From JAJPKK01 sp963702755 (GTDB taxonomy: Bacteria > Pseudomonadota > Alphaproteobacteria > Rhizobiales > Xanthobacteraceae): a stretch of 64,000 nt of DNA. A model generated the notes under the pieces. The model was not told the origin of the DNA and searched no databases. It worked only from the letters and a program-made list of their open reading frames with translations. The stretch's first letter is position 1, and each line of letters begins with the position of its first letter. Made by a program: the position numbers and the translations under genes. The DNA lies in assembly GCA_963702755.1 (NCBI GenBank), contig CAVPDZ010000004.1:310001-374000 (forward strand), given 5' to 3'. Of this stretch, positions 17,298 through 26,721 are shown piece by piece.

Positions 17298-20200
17298 CCT
17301 GGTACTCCTTGCAGTTGGGTGAGATTGCTGTGCGTCTCGTCGTCGCGCAGCACGATGTAGATCGCCGGGATGACGAGCACGGTCAGTGCGGTCGATGAGG
17401 CAAGGCCGAACACCAGGGAGATCGCGAGCCCCTGAAAGATCGGGTCGGTGAGGATGAAGGCTGCGCCGATCATCGCCGCAGCGGCGGTGAGAAAGATCGG
17501 CTTGAAGCGCGTCGCGCCGGCATCAAGCAGTGCCGCGCGCAGCCCGGCTCCCGCCGCGCGGCGATGACGGATGAAGTCGACCAGCAGGATCGAATTGCGC
17601 ACGATGATGCCGGCAAGGGCGATGAAGCCGATCATCGAGGTCGCGGTGAAGGCGGCGCCGAGCAGCCAATGGCCCAGCACGATGCCGATCAACGTCAGCG
17701 GCACCGGCACGAGGATAACGAGCGGCAGCCGGAACGAGCCGAACTGGGCGACGACGAGCAGATAGATGCCGAGGATCGCCACCATGAAGGCCGCGCCCAT
17801 GTCGCGGAAGGTGACGTAGGTGACTTCCCACTCGCCATCCCACAGCAAGGTCGGCCGGGAGTCATCGATGGGCTGGCCGTGATATTTGATCTGCGGCGGA
17901 CCGGCCGCGCCGAAATCGATCCGGCCGAGCGCGTCGTTCACGCCCAGCATGCCGTAGATCGGAGCTTCAAAGCGGCCGGCAACCTCGGCTGACACCATCT
18001 CGGCAAAACGGCCGTTGTGGCGAAAGATCGGAAACGACGCGGGCTCGCGCTTCACGTTGACCACGTCGCCAAGCTCGACATTGCGGCCCTGCCGCACCGT
18101 TCCGCCCGCCGGCAGCGGGGTCGAAAGGATGCGCTCGGTCAGCGCCAGCGCGCTCTTCGGCTGGGCCACGGTGATGTCGATCGGCTTGAGCCCGCCGCCG
18201 CGCTGCGAATAGCCGACCTTCACCCCGCCGATCAGCGCCGCGATGGTGTCGTAGACGGCCTGCTCCTCGACGCCATGGAATTCAAGCGTCTCCTGATCGA
18301 TGGAAAAGCGCAGCCGTTCCGCAGGGGCGTGGAAGCTGTCATCGACATCGACCACGAAGTCGTTCGCCGCGAACGCCTCGCGGATTTTGGTTGCGAGCGC
18401 GCGACGGCTCGGACCGTCCGGCCCATAAACCTCCGCGAGCAGCGTCGCGAGCACCGGCGGACCCGGCGGCACCTCGACCACCTTGAGCGCGGTGCGCGGC
18501 GGCATCGGCAGCCCGGCAAGCCGCTGACGGATATCGAGCGCAATCGCGTGGCTCGCGCGCGCGCGCTCCCCCTTCGGCGCGAGATTGATCGGCGAGGTCG
18601 CCGAGTTCCGGGCTCTCGCGCAGGTAATAGTGCCGCACCAGCCCGTTGAAGTTGAACGGCGCCGCGGTGCCGGCATAGGCCTGGATCGACGTCAGCTCCG
18701 GCAGATCCTTGAGCCGCTCGGCTGCTGCCATCAGGACGCGCTCGGTGTCTTCGAGCGAGGCGCCCTGGGGCAGGTCGAAGACCACCTGAATTTCCGACTT
18801 GTTGTCGAACGGCAGCAACTTCACCCGCACGGTCTTGGTGACGAACAGCGCGCAGGCGGCGACCGTCGCGACGCCGACGACGGCGAGGAAGATCTTGGAG
18901 CGCCGCCGCCCGACGAGCAGGGGCCGCGCCACCCGCAGATAGAATCGCCCCATGGCATCGACGCCGTCGTGGTGAGCCGCGCCGGCGCCTGCAGTCTCGA
19001 AGCGGCGGCGGGCGATGCGCAGCAGCAGCCACGGCGTGATCGTCACCGCGACGAAGAACGAGAACAGCATCGCCATGGAGGCGTTTGCCGGGATGGGGCT
19101 CATGTAAGGCCCCATCAGGCCGCTCACGAACATCATCGGCAGCAGCGCGGCAATGATCGTCAGCGTCGCGACGATGGTGGGATTGCCAACCTCCGCGACC
19201 GCCTCGATCGCGGTTTCGACGAGACCGCGCTCGCCGCGGCGATACCAGTGGCGGACGATGTTTTCCACCACCACGATGGCATCGTCGACCAGGATGCCGA
19301 TTGAAAATATCAGTGCGAACAGGCTGACGCGGTTGATGGTGTAGCCCATCAGCCAGGCGGCGAAGAGCGTGAGCAGGATCGTGGTCGGGATGATCACCAG
19401 CACGACGATGCCCTCCCGCCATCCGATCGCGATCGTGATCAGCAGCACGATCGAGATCGTCGCGAGGGCGAGATGGAACAACAGCTCGTTCGCTTTTTCG
19501 GTGGCGGTCTCGCCGTAGTTTCGCGTCACCGTGACGTCGACGTCCGCAGGGATGACGCGGCCCTTGATGAGGTCGAGGCGCGCAATGATGTCGTCCGCCA
19601 CCGTGACGGCATTGGCACCCTTGCGTTTGGCCAGCGCGAGACTGACGGCCGGGCGCGTCGCCAGCGCCCCGTCGCTGCCACGCGTCAGCATGAAGGCCCG
19701 GTGCTCCGGCTCAGCCGCGCCGACCACGACATTCGCCACATCCTTGAGATAGACCGGTCGGCCATCGCGCGTCGTCAACAGCAAGAGGCCGATATCGGGG
19801 ACGCCCTGCAACGTCTGTCCCGCCACCACGCTCAGCGAGTGGCCGCCATCTCGCATCGTGCCGACCTGGAACGAGCGGTTGGCATTGGTCAGCTTGTCGA
19901 TGATCTGGTTGAGCGTGACGCCGAATACCGACAGCCGCTCGGGGTCGGGCTCGATGCGAATCTGGTTCGGGCTGCCGCCCGTGAGATAAGTGCCGCCGAT
20001 GTTCTCGACTTTGGCGAGCTCGTGCTGGAGCTCTTCCGCCACCTGGTAGAGCCCGTTGTCGGTCCAGTTGGCGGCGCGTTCGGGCTTTGCGGAGAGCGTT
20101 AGCACGACGATGGCGACATCGTTGATGCCGCGACCGACGATCAGCGGCTCAGGAATTCCCTTGGGCAGCCCGGTAATGTTCGCGCAAATCTTCTCGTGAA

Positions 20201-20537
20201 TCCGCACGACCGCGGTGTCCTCGTCGGTACCGACGAAGAATCGCGCAGTGACGACGACCTTGTCGTCCTGGGTCTGCGAATAGACATGCTCGACGCCGTT
20301 GATCGCCTTGACGATGTCCTCGAGCGGCCGCGTGATCAGCTCGACCGCTTCGTCGGCCCGATAGCCGTTGGCCGTCACGATGATATCGACCATCGGCACG
20401 CTGATCTGCGGTTCTTCCTCGCGCGGCAGTGAAACGAGCGCGATCGCGCCCATCGCAAGGGCGGCGAGCAGCAGCAGCGGCGTCAGCGGCGAATTGATGA
20501 AGGCGCGGGTGAGCACGCCTGAGAGGCCGAGCTTCAT
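17294..20537 (-). CDS. RND efflux permease, frameshifted near 18600
   Basis: The product is about 1080 aa in two frames. The first runs from MKLGLSGVLTRAFINSPLTP to HYYLRESPELGD. The second runs from TSPINLAPKGERARASHAIA to the end. One extra base at about 18598-18606 separates them. Features are the RND fold with two large periplasmic loops, IFSIGILVDDAIVVVENIVR (TM4 Asp pair) and LAGIIVRNSILLVDFIRHRR (TM10-11). The sequence is closer to HAE/acriflavine-type transporters than to CzcA metal pumps. It is co-transcribed with its adaptor (4 bp overlap), reads from the putative sulfide-controlled promoter near 21560, and has no adjacent outer-membrane factor. The cargo is unknown. Confidence 0.85.
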
Positions 20538-21517
20538 GGCGACACCAGCACATCGCCATCCTTGAGCCCGGACAGAATTTCGACCTCGCCGGCGGCCATC
20601 TCGCCGGGCTGCACCGCGACCTCGGCGCCCCCCTTGAGCCTGACATAGTTCACGCCGGCGCGGCGATAGACGTAGGAGGCGGGGACCATGATGGCCGGCC
20701 GCTGGCCCGTCGAGACGTAGACCCGCGTACGCTCGCCGACGAAGTAGTCGCCAAGCTCGGAGACCTCGACATCGGCGATGACCCGGCCGCCCTGGATTTC
20801 CGGATATACCAAGCGGACCCGACCCTGCTGGCGCTCCTCTCCGTTGCTCGGCCCGAGGCCGCGCGCGCCGATCATCACGATATCGCCGGCGCGCATCACC
20901 TGCGCGTGGCGTTCCGGCAATTGCAGCCGGAGAATGTATTTCGCCTCGGCGAGTGTCGCGATCGTCTCGCCGGCGAGAACCACGCGCCCTTCCGTCACGG
21001 GAACAGTCAGCACTCGGCCGTCGCCGGGCGCCAGCACCGCGCCCTCGCTGAGCTGCTGTACGACCACCGCACGATCCGTCTCGATTGCCGCGAGATTGCG
21101 CTCCGCGACATCGAAGGCGGTCCGGGCAAGTTCAAGCGCCACTTGCGTGCCGGCGCCGCGGCGCTGCAGGTCCTGGGCGCGCTCGAAATCGGCCTTGGCC
21201 TGGTCGCGCACGGCCTGCTGGGATTGGATACGCGAATCGAACGCCTTGATCTGGATCGGCAGCTTCGGGTCGCCGACCACCGCGATCTCGGCACCGCCGG
21301 CCACCTGGTCGCCCTCGCGAACCTTCAGGCTGATGATGGTCCCGCCAATGCGGGCGCGCGCCACGAGCTGGTGGATCGGCTCAACGGTCGCGATCACCGC
21401 CTTCTGATCGTCCACAAGGCGCGCCTTCGCGACGTACTCACCGCGGACACCCTCCGCGGCGGCGGCGCTGGCCGCGCAGGCGATTGCGAAAGCTGGCACC
21501 AATAACATCAAGCGCAT
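20534..21517 (-). CDS. RND periplasmic adaptor (membrane fusion protein)
   Basis: The protein is about 327 aa. I chose ATG 21517 (MRLMLLVPAFAIACAASAAAA, a signal peptide) because GCGGAGA precedes it and the upstream ATG at 21544 would sit at the predicted transcript start. The sequence shows the lipoyl-like half motif (ARIGGTIISLKVREGDQVAG), a helical hairpin (RIQSQQAVRDQAKADFERAQ) and a beta-barrel domain (VMIGARGLG, YVYRRAGVNYVRL). It bridges the RND pump and an outer-membrane channel. It overlaps the RND start by four bases. Confidence 0.9.
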   Translation of the reverse strand: MRLMLLVPAFAIACAASAAAAEGVRGEYVAKARLVDDQKAVIATVEPIHQLVARARIGGTIISLKVREGDQVAGGAEIAVVGDPKLPIQIKAFDSRIQSQQAVRDQAKADFERAQDLQRRGAGTQVALELARTAFDVAERNLAAIETDRAVVVQQLSEGAVLAPGDGRVLTVPVTEGRVVLAGETIATLAEAKYILRLQLPERHAQVMRAGDIVMIGARGLGPSNGEERQQGRVRLVYPEIQGGRVIADVEVSELGDYFVGERTRVYVSTGQRPAIMVPASYVYRRAGVNYVRLKGGAEVAVQPGEMAAGEVEILSGLKDGDVLVSP

Positions 21518-21546
21518 CGGCAATCTCCGCAGACCTTCATTCATAC

Positions 21547-21580
21547 TTGACACATATATTAGTAATTGCTAAATTAGCAA
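21547..21580 (+). promoter_or_regulatory. Promoter and ArsR-type operator for DUF2892/SQR genes
   Basis: TTGACA (21547-21552) and TAAATT (21570-21575) are separated by exactly 17 bases. The perfect palindrome TTGCTAA-A-TTAGCAA (21566-21580) covers the -10 element. An overlapping inverted pair TTAG-N6-CTAA lies just upstream. Its core, CTAA-N-TTAG, recurs at the promoter of the ArsR gene (23321-23333). That makes a BigR/SqrR-type operator serving both divergent operons the natural reading. Confidence 0.65.
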
Positions 21581-21583
21581 CAA
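21556..21583 (-). promoter_or_regulatory. Promoter for the adaptor-RND-CMD operon
   Basis: On the minus strand TTGTTG (plus 21578-21583) and TAATAT (plus 21556-21561) are 16 bases apart. The expected start is near 21548, about 30 bases before ATG 21517. The palindrome TTGCTAAATTAGCAA fills the spacer, so a bound repressor would block this promoter. Confidence 0.6.
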
Positions 21584-21629
21584 CGAATTGAAAGCGTCGC
21601 GCCGCTTCGGACGGCTGGAGGATGGCACT

Positions 21630-21830
21630 ATGACAATCGATCGCGCCGTGATGGCATTTGCCGGATCCGTCGTTCTCGTCAGTCTTGCGCTCGGATTTTG
21701 GGTGAGCCCGTGGTGGCTGCTGCTGACGGCTTTTGTGGGCGCAAACCTGCTGCAGGCGGCATTTTCAGGGATTTGCCCGCTGGCCGTCGTGCTCAAACGA
21801 TTGGGAATGCGTCCAGGGCCAGCGTTTTGA
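21630..21830 (+). CDS. DUF2892 (YgaP-like) small membrane protein
   Basis: The protein is 66 aa from ATG 21630, with a GGAGGA ribosome site. It begins MTIDRAVMAFAGSVVLVSLA, has two membrane helices, and carries the family Cys in FSGICPLAVVLKRLG. It keeps only the first Cys of the pair seen in the 16645 homologue. It is first in the operon with the SQR-like flavoprotein, behind the promoter with the CTAA-N-TTAG operator. DUF2892 genes are recurrent companions of sulfide-oxidation genes; the molecular role is not established. Confidence 0.85.
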   Translation: MTIDRAVMAFAGSVVLVSLALGFWVSPWWLLLTAFVGANLLQAAFSGICPLAVVLKRLGMRPGPAF

Positions 21831-21965
21831 GCGCGCCTATGCATTCGCGTTCCGTGTCGAGTGGCGATCATGAGCAATCGCTAACATCGAACCGAACGGC
21901 GCCGGCATGACAAAAATCAAAGTGCCGGCGAAAGCCGCAACTATTGTTTCCTTAGGGAGGACAAC

Positions 21966-23265
21966 ATGACCAAGATCATCGTCATCGGCGCCGGAATCGG
22001 CGGAATACCAACTGCCTTTGAATTACGTGAGCTATTTGGCAAATCGGCGGAGATAACTGTCGTCCACGATTCGGAGTGGTTCCAGTTCGTCCCGTCGAAT
22101 CCTTGGGTCGCGGTGAAGTGGCGTCGTCCCGATGATATCAAGATCCATCTGCCCCCGATCTTCGGCCGCCTGGGAATTGGTTTTTCGGCCTCCGGCGCCA
22201 AGCGCGTCAGACCGGAGGCAAACACCGTCGAACTCAACGACGGATCGCAGCTACCGTACGATTACCTGGTGATCGCAACTGGTCCCAAGCTCGCCTACGA
22301 CGAAATCGAGGGCCTCGGGCCCGACGCAAACACCCGCTCGATATGCCAAGTCGACCACGCCGCCCGCGCCGCCGATCGCTGGGAGGAGTTCTGCAGAGAG
22401 CCCGGGCCAATGGTGGTAGGTGCGGTGCAGGGAGCGTCCTGTTTCGGGCCGGCCTATGAATTCGCGCTGACGGCCGTGACCGATCTGCGCCGCCGTCATA
22501 TTCGCGACCGGGTTCCGATGACGTTCGTCACGTCCGAACCTTATATCGGCCATCTCGGTTTGGGCGGTGTCGGCGATACCAAGGGCATGCTGGAATCCCT
22601 GATGCGCGATCGCGACATCCGGTGGATCACGAACGCCAAAGTCGATCGCGTCACCGCGGACGCGGTGGAAATCACGGAGATCGATGAAGCCGGCGCGGCG
22701 AAAAAGACCCAGAAGCTGCCGTCGAAATTCTCCATGTTCATTCCCGCATTTCGCGGAGTCGATTGCCTTCGCAATGATGCCGGCGCATGGATAGAAGGCC
22801 TTACCAACGCGCGCGGTTTCGTCACGATCGACAAGCACCAGCGCAACCCCAAATACCGTAATATCTTCGCTGTCGGGGTCTGCACCGCCATCGCGGCCTA
22901 CGAACAAACACCCGTTCCGGTCGGCGTTCCCAAGACCGGGTATATGATTGAAATCCATGGTTGCGGCAGCCGCCCGCAATATCGCCGAGCTCGCCGCGGG
23001 CAGGGAGCCTTCGCACGAGCCGACATGGAATGCCGTGTGTCTTGCCGATTTCGGCGACAGCGGCATTGCGTTTGTGGCGCTGCCGCAAATCCCGCCCCGC
23101 AACGTGAATTGGTCGAGCCAGGGCTATTGGGTGCACCTCGCCAAGGTGGCCTTCGAAAAATATTTCCTGCGCAAGATTCGCACCGGATCGAGCGAACCCG
23201 GCTATGAGCGAGTTGTGATGAAAACACTCGGCATCGAACGCCTTCGCAGTCGCGCGGCCTCGTGA
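21966..23265 (+). CDS. SQR-like FAD/NAD(P) flavoprotein (sulfide:quinone oxidoreductase type), frameshifted near 22951
   Basis: The protein is about 432 aa. It opens with the dinucleotide motif IVIGAGIGGIPTAFELRELF. The second frame begins SMVAAAARNIAELAAGREPS after one extra A at about 22951 (gaaatcc). Cys residues at GASCFGPAYEF, GVDCLRND and VGVCTAIA are placed as in the SQR/flavocytochrome-sulfide dehydrogenase family. The end (GYWVHLAKVAFEKYFLRKIR) matches the amphipathic membrane-binding tail of SQRs. The enzyme would oxidise sulfide to a persulfide and reduce quinone. A GGGAGGA ribosome site precedes ATG 21966. Context (DUF2892 and BigR/SqrR-like regulator) fits. Confidence 0.8.
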
Positions 23266-23299
23266 CCGCGTCCGATCGGCTGGCGCAAGCGGAGGATTC

Positions 23300-23333
23300 T
23301 TGACCCTTTCATGCCTTAACCACTAATTTAGTG
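23300..23333 (+). promoter_or_regulatory. Promoter and operator of the ArsR gene
   Basis: TTGACC (23300-23305) and TAATTT (23324-23329) are 18 bases apart. The palindrome CACTAA-T-TTAGTG (23321-23333) overlaps the -10 and shares the CTAA-N-TTAG core with the site at 21566-21580, implying autoregulation. The predicted start falls at or within a base or two of ATG 23337, so the transcript may be leaderless. Confidence 0.6.
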
Positions 23334-23336
23334 ATC

Positions 23337-23696
23337 ATGAATGTAGCCGAGCTCAAAAAAAAGGCTGGCGCCGCCGAGCAATTCCTCAAGGCGCTGGGAA
23401 ACCGTTATCGTCTCCTGATCCTGTGCGAACTCCAGCAGGGTGAGCTTTCCGTGTCCGATCTGCAGGATCGTATCGGGCTCAGCCAATCGGCGCTGTCGCA
23501 GCATCTCGCCCGGCTGCGCCAGGATTCGCTCGTATCGACACGGCGCCAGTCGCAGACCATTTACTACTCGCTGGCAAACCAGGACGTCGTCAGGATGATC
23601 TCGCTGCTCTACGAGCTTTATTGCACGCCTCGCGGATCGCGCGGGGCGAGGAGGGCCGCCCGGCCGCCGGAAAGTTCGAGTCGCCGGGCGTCATAA
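23337..23696 (+). CDS. ArsR-family persulfide-sensing repressor (BigR/SqrR type)
   Basis: The protein is 119 aa. The winged helix reads FLKALGNRYRLLILCELQQG, then GLSQSALSQHLARLRQDSLV (recognition helix), and ends YELYC. Two Cys, at residues 30 and 96, are 66 apart. That is the same spacing as C41-C107 of Rhodobacter SqrR and C42-C108 of Xylella BigR, whose cross-linking by persulfide releases DNA. Classical metal-site CxC motifs of ArsR/SmtB are absent. The start is ATG 23337; GTG 23331 would add two residues. It lies after the SQR gene in the same direction with its own promoter. The C-terminal 20 residues are Arg/Ser-rich and probably disordered. Confidence 0.85.
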   Translation: MNVAELKKKAGAAEQFLKALGNRYRLLILCELQQGELSVSDLQDRIGLSQSALSQHLARLRQDSLVSTRRQSQTIYYSLANQDVVRMISLLYELYCTPRGSRGARRAARPPESSSRRAS

Positions 23697-24265
23697 GCCC
23701 GGCCTGACCATCATGCCGGGTCCCTCTCCGGCGGACGGCGGTCGCGCACGATCTCATCGCCGCGCTCGTTCACGGATAGTCCCCGCAGGTATGCGCGCGC
23801 CGACTTCTGCGCGGTCGCGCGGCATGCAGATGGTGCACGTCCCACTATTGGCAGCGAGCGCGCAAAGGTGGTAAGCGTTTTTGTGGGCGACGATTGGTGA
23901 CCCGTGCATCCCAGTTCATAACAACAATAGGGGATGCGGGGAGAGGGAGGCGGCTGATGAAATGGATGTGGGCCGGTCGAGGCTTCGCTCGATATTCCGC
24001 CGCCGCACTGCATCATCCGCTTTATCGTCCTGGGTCAATGACGCCCCGCCGCGCGGGGTCCGGGCGCCAGTCCTGAGGTCCGAGCTGCGCGCAGATGAGA
24101 AATAACGTGACCCGAGCGTGCATTGCACAAGAGCGACCGGCTCTTCCGCCGCTCGGTCGCGACGCGATGTACTGCGAACGGCTCATTGACGTGACCGAGG
24201 TTCAGCGGATATTCGCTTTCAACGAAATACCCGTGAGACAACACGAGGGATAAGGGGAGGCTTAC
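23697..24265. other. Non-coding stretch between the regulator and the membrane-protein trio
   Basis: This stretch of 569 bp shows no ORF with family resemblance. A 39-codon frame from ATG 23957 has a GGGAGG site but an unremarkable product. The 3' end carries AAGGGGAGG, the ribosome site of the next gene. I see no clear operator of the CTAA-N-TTAG type here. Confidence 0.5.
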
Positions 24266-25687
24266 GTGCATCTGATTCCGCAGTCGGCAGCGCATTTTCA
24301 TTTGCTCGTGAGCGTCTTTCCTTCGGTGGGTCTGATATTCATCCTTGGAATTTACATTGCCGGTATCGTCAGCAACAACGAGACCGCCAAGCGGACCAGC
24401 CTCTTCCTGTTCGTTGTCCTAGCGGTTTTGGCGGTCCCGACGTTTCTCAGCGGCGACTATTCGACGGCCGCATTGTCGCCGAATATGGCGCGGGTCTCCC
24501 GCGAATTGACGGATAGCCACTACAGCTGGGGCGTGGTGGCGCTCGCCGTCCTGGTGTTGACCGGGCTTGTCGCCCTGGTGGCGCTGTTGCGGTTTGCCGG
24601 CAAGGAAGGGGTCTCGCAGAACACGCTCCACCTCGTTCTCGGCCTCGCCGTCGTGACGCTCGGCCTGATGATGATCTCCGGCGAGCTCGGCTGGGAGATC
24701 GCCCATAACGAGCTGCGGCTGCCGCCAAAGGTTGGCGGCTACATGGCACCGGGGACGACCCCGGAGTGGTGGTCGCATGTCCACATCATCCTCAATCACT
24801 TCCCGACCGTGGGATTTGTCGTTGGGCTGACGGTCTTCCTCATCGGGCTCGCGATGAACAATGAGGTCCTCAAGCGCGGCGCCCTTGTCATCTTCGTGAT
24901 CTGCGCGGTCTTGGGCGTCCCAACCTATGTGACCGGCGCCGCATCGATGTGGGCTCTGACCGATCCTCCGATCGAGGGGATTTCGAAGGCCATGATCAAT
25001 GCCCATCGCGACATGGCCTTGCTGACGTTGTTCGGACTTGGCTTTACCGGCGCCGCCGCATGGATCGAGTTGTGGCGCTTCCGCTATCTCGGACGATTTT
25101 CGAGCCTTTCCCTGTTCCTGGTGCTCGTTTTCGCAGTCGTGACGCTCGCGATCATGGCAGAGACCGGACACCGGGGCGGACAGATCAATCACCCGGAAAT
25201 CCGCGTCGCCACCGACATTCAGCCGACCGATCCCAATGCCGGCTGGACGCCCGCGATCGAGCTGTTGATCAACAACGTCATCTGGTTCGTGCCGTGGCAA
25301 ACCATCCATTTCTTCGGCTTCTCGCTGATCTTCGGCACGGTGCTGGTCATTACCTTGCGGGTGCTCGGCTTCTGGAAATCGGTGCCGTTCTCCGCCGTGC
25401 ATCGCGTCCTGCCGCTCGGCGCCTTCGGCGTGGTCATGAACGTGTTCAGCGGCATGCTGATGATGCTCGCCGACTCGTTCCGCTATTTGAATGAAACGAC
25501 GTTCGCGCCGAAAATAGCGTTCATAGCGATAGGCGCCATTGCCATCCTGTATTTCTCCCTGGCGAACGGCGTTTGGAATACGAAGGCAGGAGAAGATGCG
25601 CCGATAAGTGCGAAATGGGTCGCCGCGCTGGTCCTGCTCTCTTGGATCGGCGTGATCATGGGCGGCCGCCTGCTGCCTTACGTGTGA
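24266..25687 (+). CDS. Polytopic membrane protein with internal duplication
   Basis: The protein is 473 aa from GTG 24266 (AGGGGAGG five bases upstream). About twelve helices fall in three blocks. Residues 10-66 (AHFHLLVSVFPSVGLIFILG ... VPTFLSGDYS) and 171-227 (HVHIILNHFPTVGFVVGLTV ... VPTYVTGAAS) are clear repeats, each followed by two more similar helices. The C-terminal block (WQTIHFFGFSLIFGTVLVIT) resembles the 160-aa protein encoded at 25863. Conserved His in HFHLL, HVHII and TIHFFG could bind haem or metal. The repeats have DUF2231-like character, a tentative call. It is the first gene of a trio with a 38-aa and a 160-aa membrane protein. Function is unknown. Confidence 0.75.
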   Translation: MHLIPQSAAHFHLLVSVFPSVGLIFILGIYIAGIVSNNETAKRTSLFLFVVLAVLAVPTFLSGDYSTAALSPNMARVSRELTDSHYSWGVVALAVLVLTGLVALVALLRFAGKEGVSQNTLHLVLGLAVVTLGLMMISGELGWEIAHNELRLPPKVGGYMAPGTTPEWWSHVHIILNHFPTVGFVVGLTVFLIGLAMNNEVLKRGALVIFVICAVLGVPTYVTGAASMWALTDPPIEGISKAMINAHRDMALLTLFGLGFTGAAAWIELWRFRYLGRFSSLSLFLVLVFAVVTLAIMAETGHRGGQINHPEIRVATDIQPTDPNAGWTPAIELLINNVIWFVPWQTIHFFGFSLIFGTVLVITLRVLGFWKSVPFSAVHRVLPLGAFGVVMNVFSGMLMMLADSFRYLNETTFAPKIAFIAIGAIAILYFSLANGVWNTKAGEDAPISAKWVAALVLLSWIGVIMGGRLLPYV

Positions 25688-25702
25688 TCTGGAGAAACAG
25701 CC

Positions 25703-25819
25703 ATGGAACCGATTTTCATCTGGCAATTGGTGGGCGTGACGCTTGCTCTCCTTATCGTCGTGCTGGGCAGTGTGTGCACGGCGACATACTTCCTCAACAA
25801 AGCTGTCGATCGGAAGTGA
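25703..25819 (+). CDS. 38-aa single-helix membrane peptide
   Basis: ATG 25703 follows a GGAGA site and reads MEPIFIWQLVGVTLALLIVV, continuing LGSVCTATYFLNKAVDRK to TGA 25819. One membrane helix has a short N-terminus and a basic C-terminal end. It fits the 15 bp gap after the large membrane protein and precedes the next gene by 43 bp, so it is probably a small subunit of the same complex, like the tiny subunits of respiratory enzymes. That role is inferred. Confidence 0.6.
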   Translation: MEPIFIWQLVGVTLALLIVVLGSVCTATYFLNKAVDRK

Positions 25820-25862
25820 GAGCGCAGGCCTCTCGGCGGAATTGGAATTAAGGAGACCGAAC

Positions 25863-26345
25863 GTGCTCGAAACGATAGGGAACTCGGGTTATGCGGACTG
25901 GGTGAGGGAATCCTGGGGCTGGCCGATCGCACTCACGATCCACGCATTCGGAACGGCGACCGTGGTGGGCCTCACATTCATCATCGGCCTGCGGCTGCTG
26001 GGCGTGTTCCGCTCGATTCCCTACAAGTCGCTGAATTGGCTGTTTCCAATCATATGGACCGCTATCGTGTTTCAGGTGCTCAGCGGCTTCACGCTGTGGA
26101 CCACGAAGCCGGACAAATACCTCGGCGAGTGGGTGTTCGACATCAAGATCACATCTGTCATCATCGGCATCATCGTCACCGCATTTTTCCAGCGAACCGT
26201 AAGGCGCGAGGCCGATGCGTGGCAGGCAGCAGGGACGGTTTCGTCGCGCGCCGTCGTCTTCGTTGCGGTAACCGTCGTGTTGTGGACCGTGGTCAATGTG
26301 GCTGGTCGTCTGACCGCCTACCTTGGGACGCTCTACATCGCGTAA
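25863..26345 (+). CDS. Membrane protein related to the C-terminal block of the 473-aa protein
   Basis: The protein is 160 aa from GTG 25863 with AAGGAGA upstream and four helices. SWGWPIALTIHAFGTATVVG, then GLRLLGVFRSIPYKSL, matches TIHFFGFSLIFGTVLVITLR, then VLGFWKSVPFSAV, of the preceding larger protein. The shared His (TIHxFG) suggests a cofactor ligand. The open frame extends upstream to 25743 but has no support there. Family identity is uncertain (I think of DUF6644-type proteins). It closes the trio. Confidence 0.75.
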   Translation: MLETIGNSGYADWVRESWGWPIALTIHAFGTATVVGLTFIIGLRLLGVFRSIPYKSLNWLFPIIWTAIVFQVLSGFTLWTTKPDKYLGEWVFDIKITSVIIGIIVTAFFQRTVRREADAWQAAGTVSSRAVVFVAVTVVLWTVVNVAGRLTAYLGTLYIA

Positions 26346-26721
26346 GCGTGGACGTGAGTGGGGCTTGCACGAGGCTCCGACGTCGGCTGCTGTAACTCGA
26401 CGGCAGTCGAAGATTACGGCCGCGGATTTTCGTCCGGCTGATGTTCTGCGGTGCGGTTTGCCGACTATTCGGACGCACTGCGCCATAATGCCCCTGCGCG
26501 CCGCCGCACTTTTGACAACGGCCAAGTTTACCAACAAGCCAAAGACGGCATGGGGGGCTGCGCCGTTCCGTTACTTCCGCCAAGCAGAGTTCGCAGCGTC
26601 GAAAGACGCAACGCGTGTTCGCGCGCGACCGGAATGAACGACACCCTCACAATATGTTTTGGTCGGGTAGGCATGTCCGCTCGAACGAAGTTACGTAAGC
26701 GTATCTGCAAGGAGAGTAATC
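26346..26721. other. 376 bp without a recognisable gene
   Basis: No frame here shows domain similarity or a good ribosome site except the AAGGAGAG just before ATG 26722. The palindrome TTACGTAA occurs about 30 bp before that start. I found no CTAA-N-TTAG operator. A promoter for the downstream DsrE-like gene probably lies here but cannot be pinned down. Confidence 0.4.

Noticed and set aside
23957..24076. 39-codon frame with a GGGAGG site in the 23.7-24.3 kb gap
   Set aside because: Product is unremarkable and Arg/Ala-rich; nothing else supports it.
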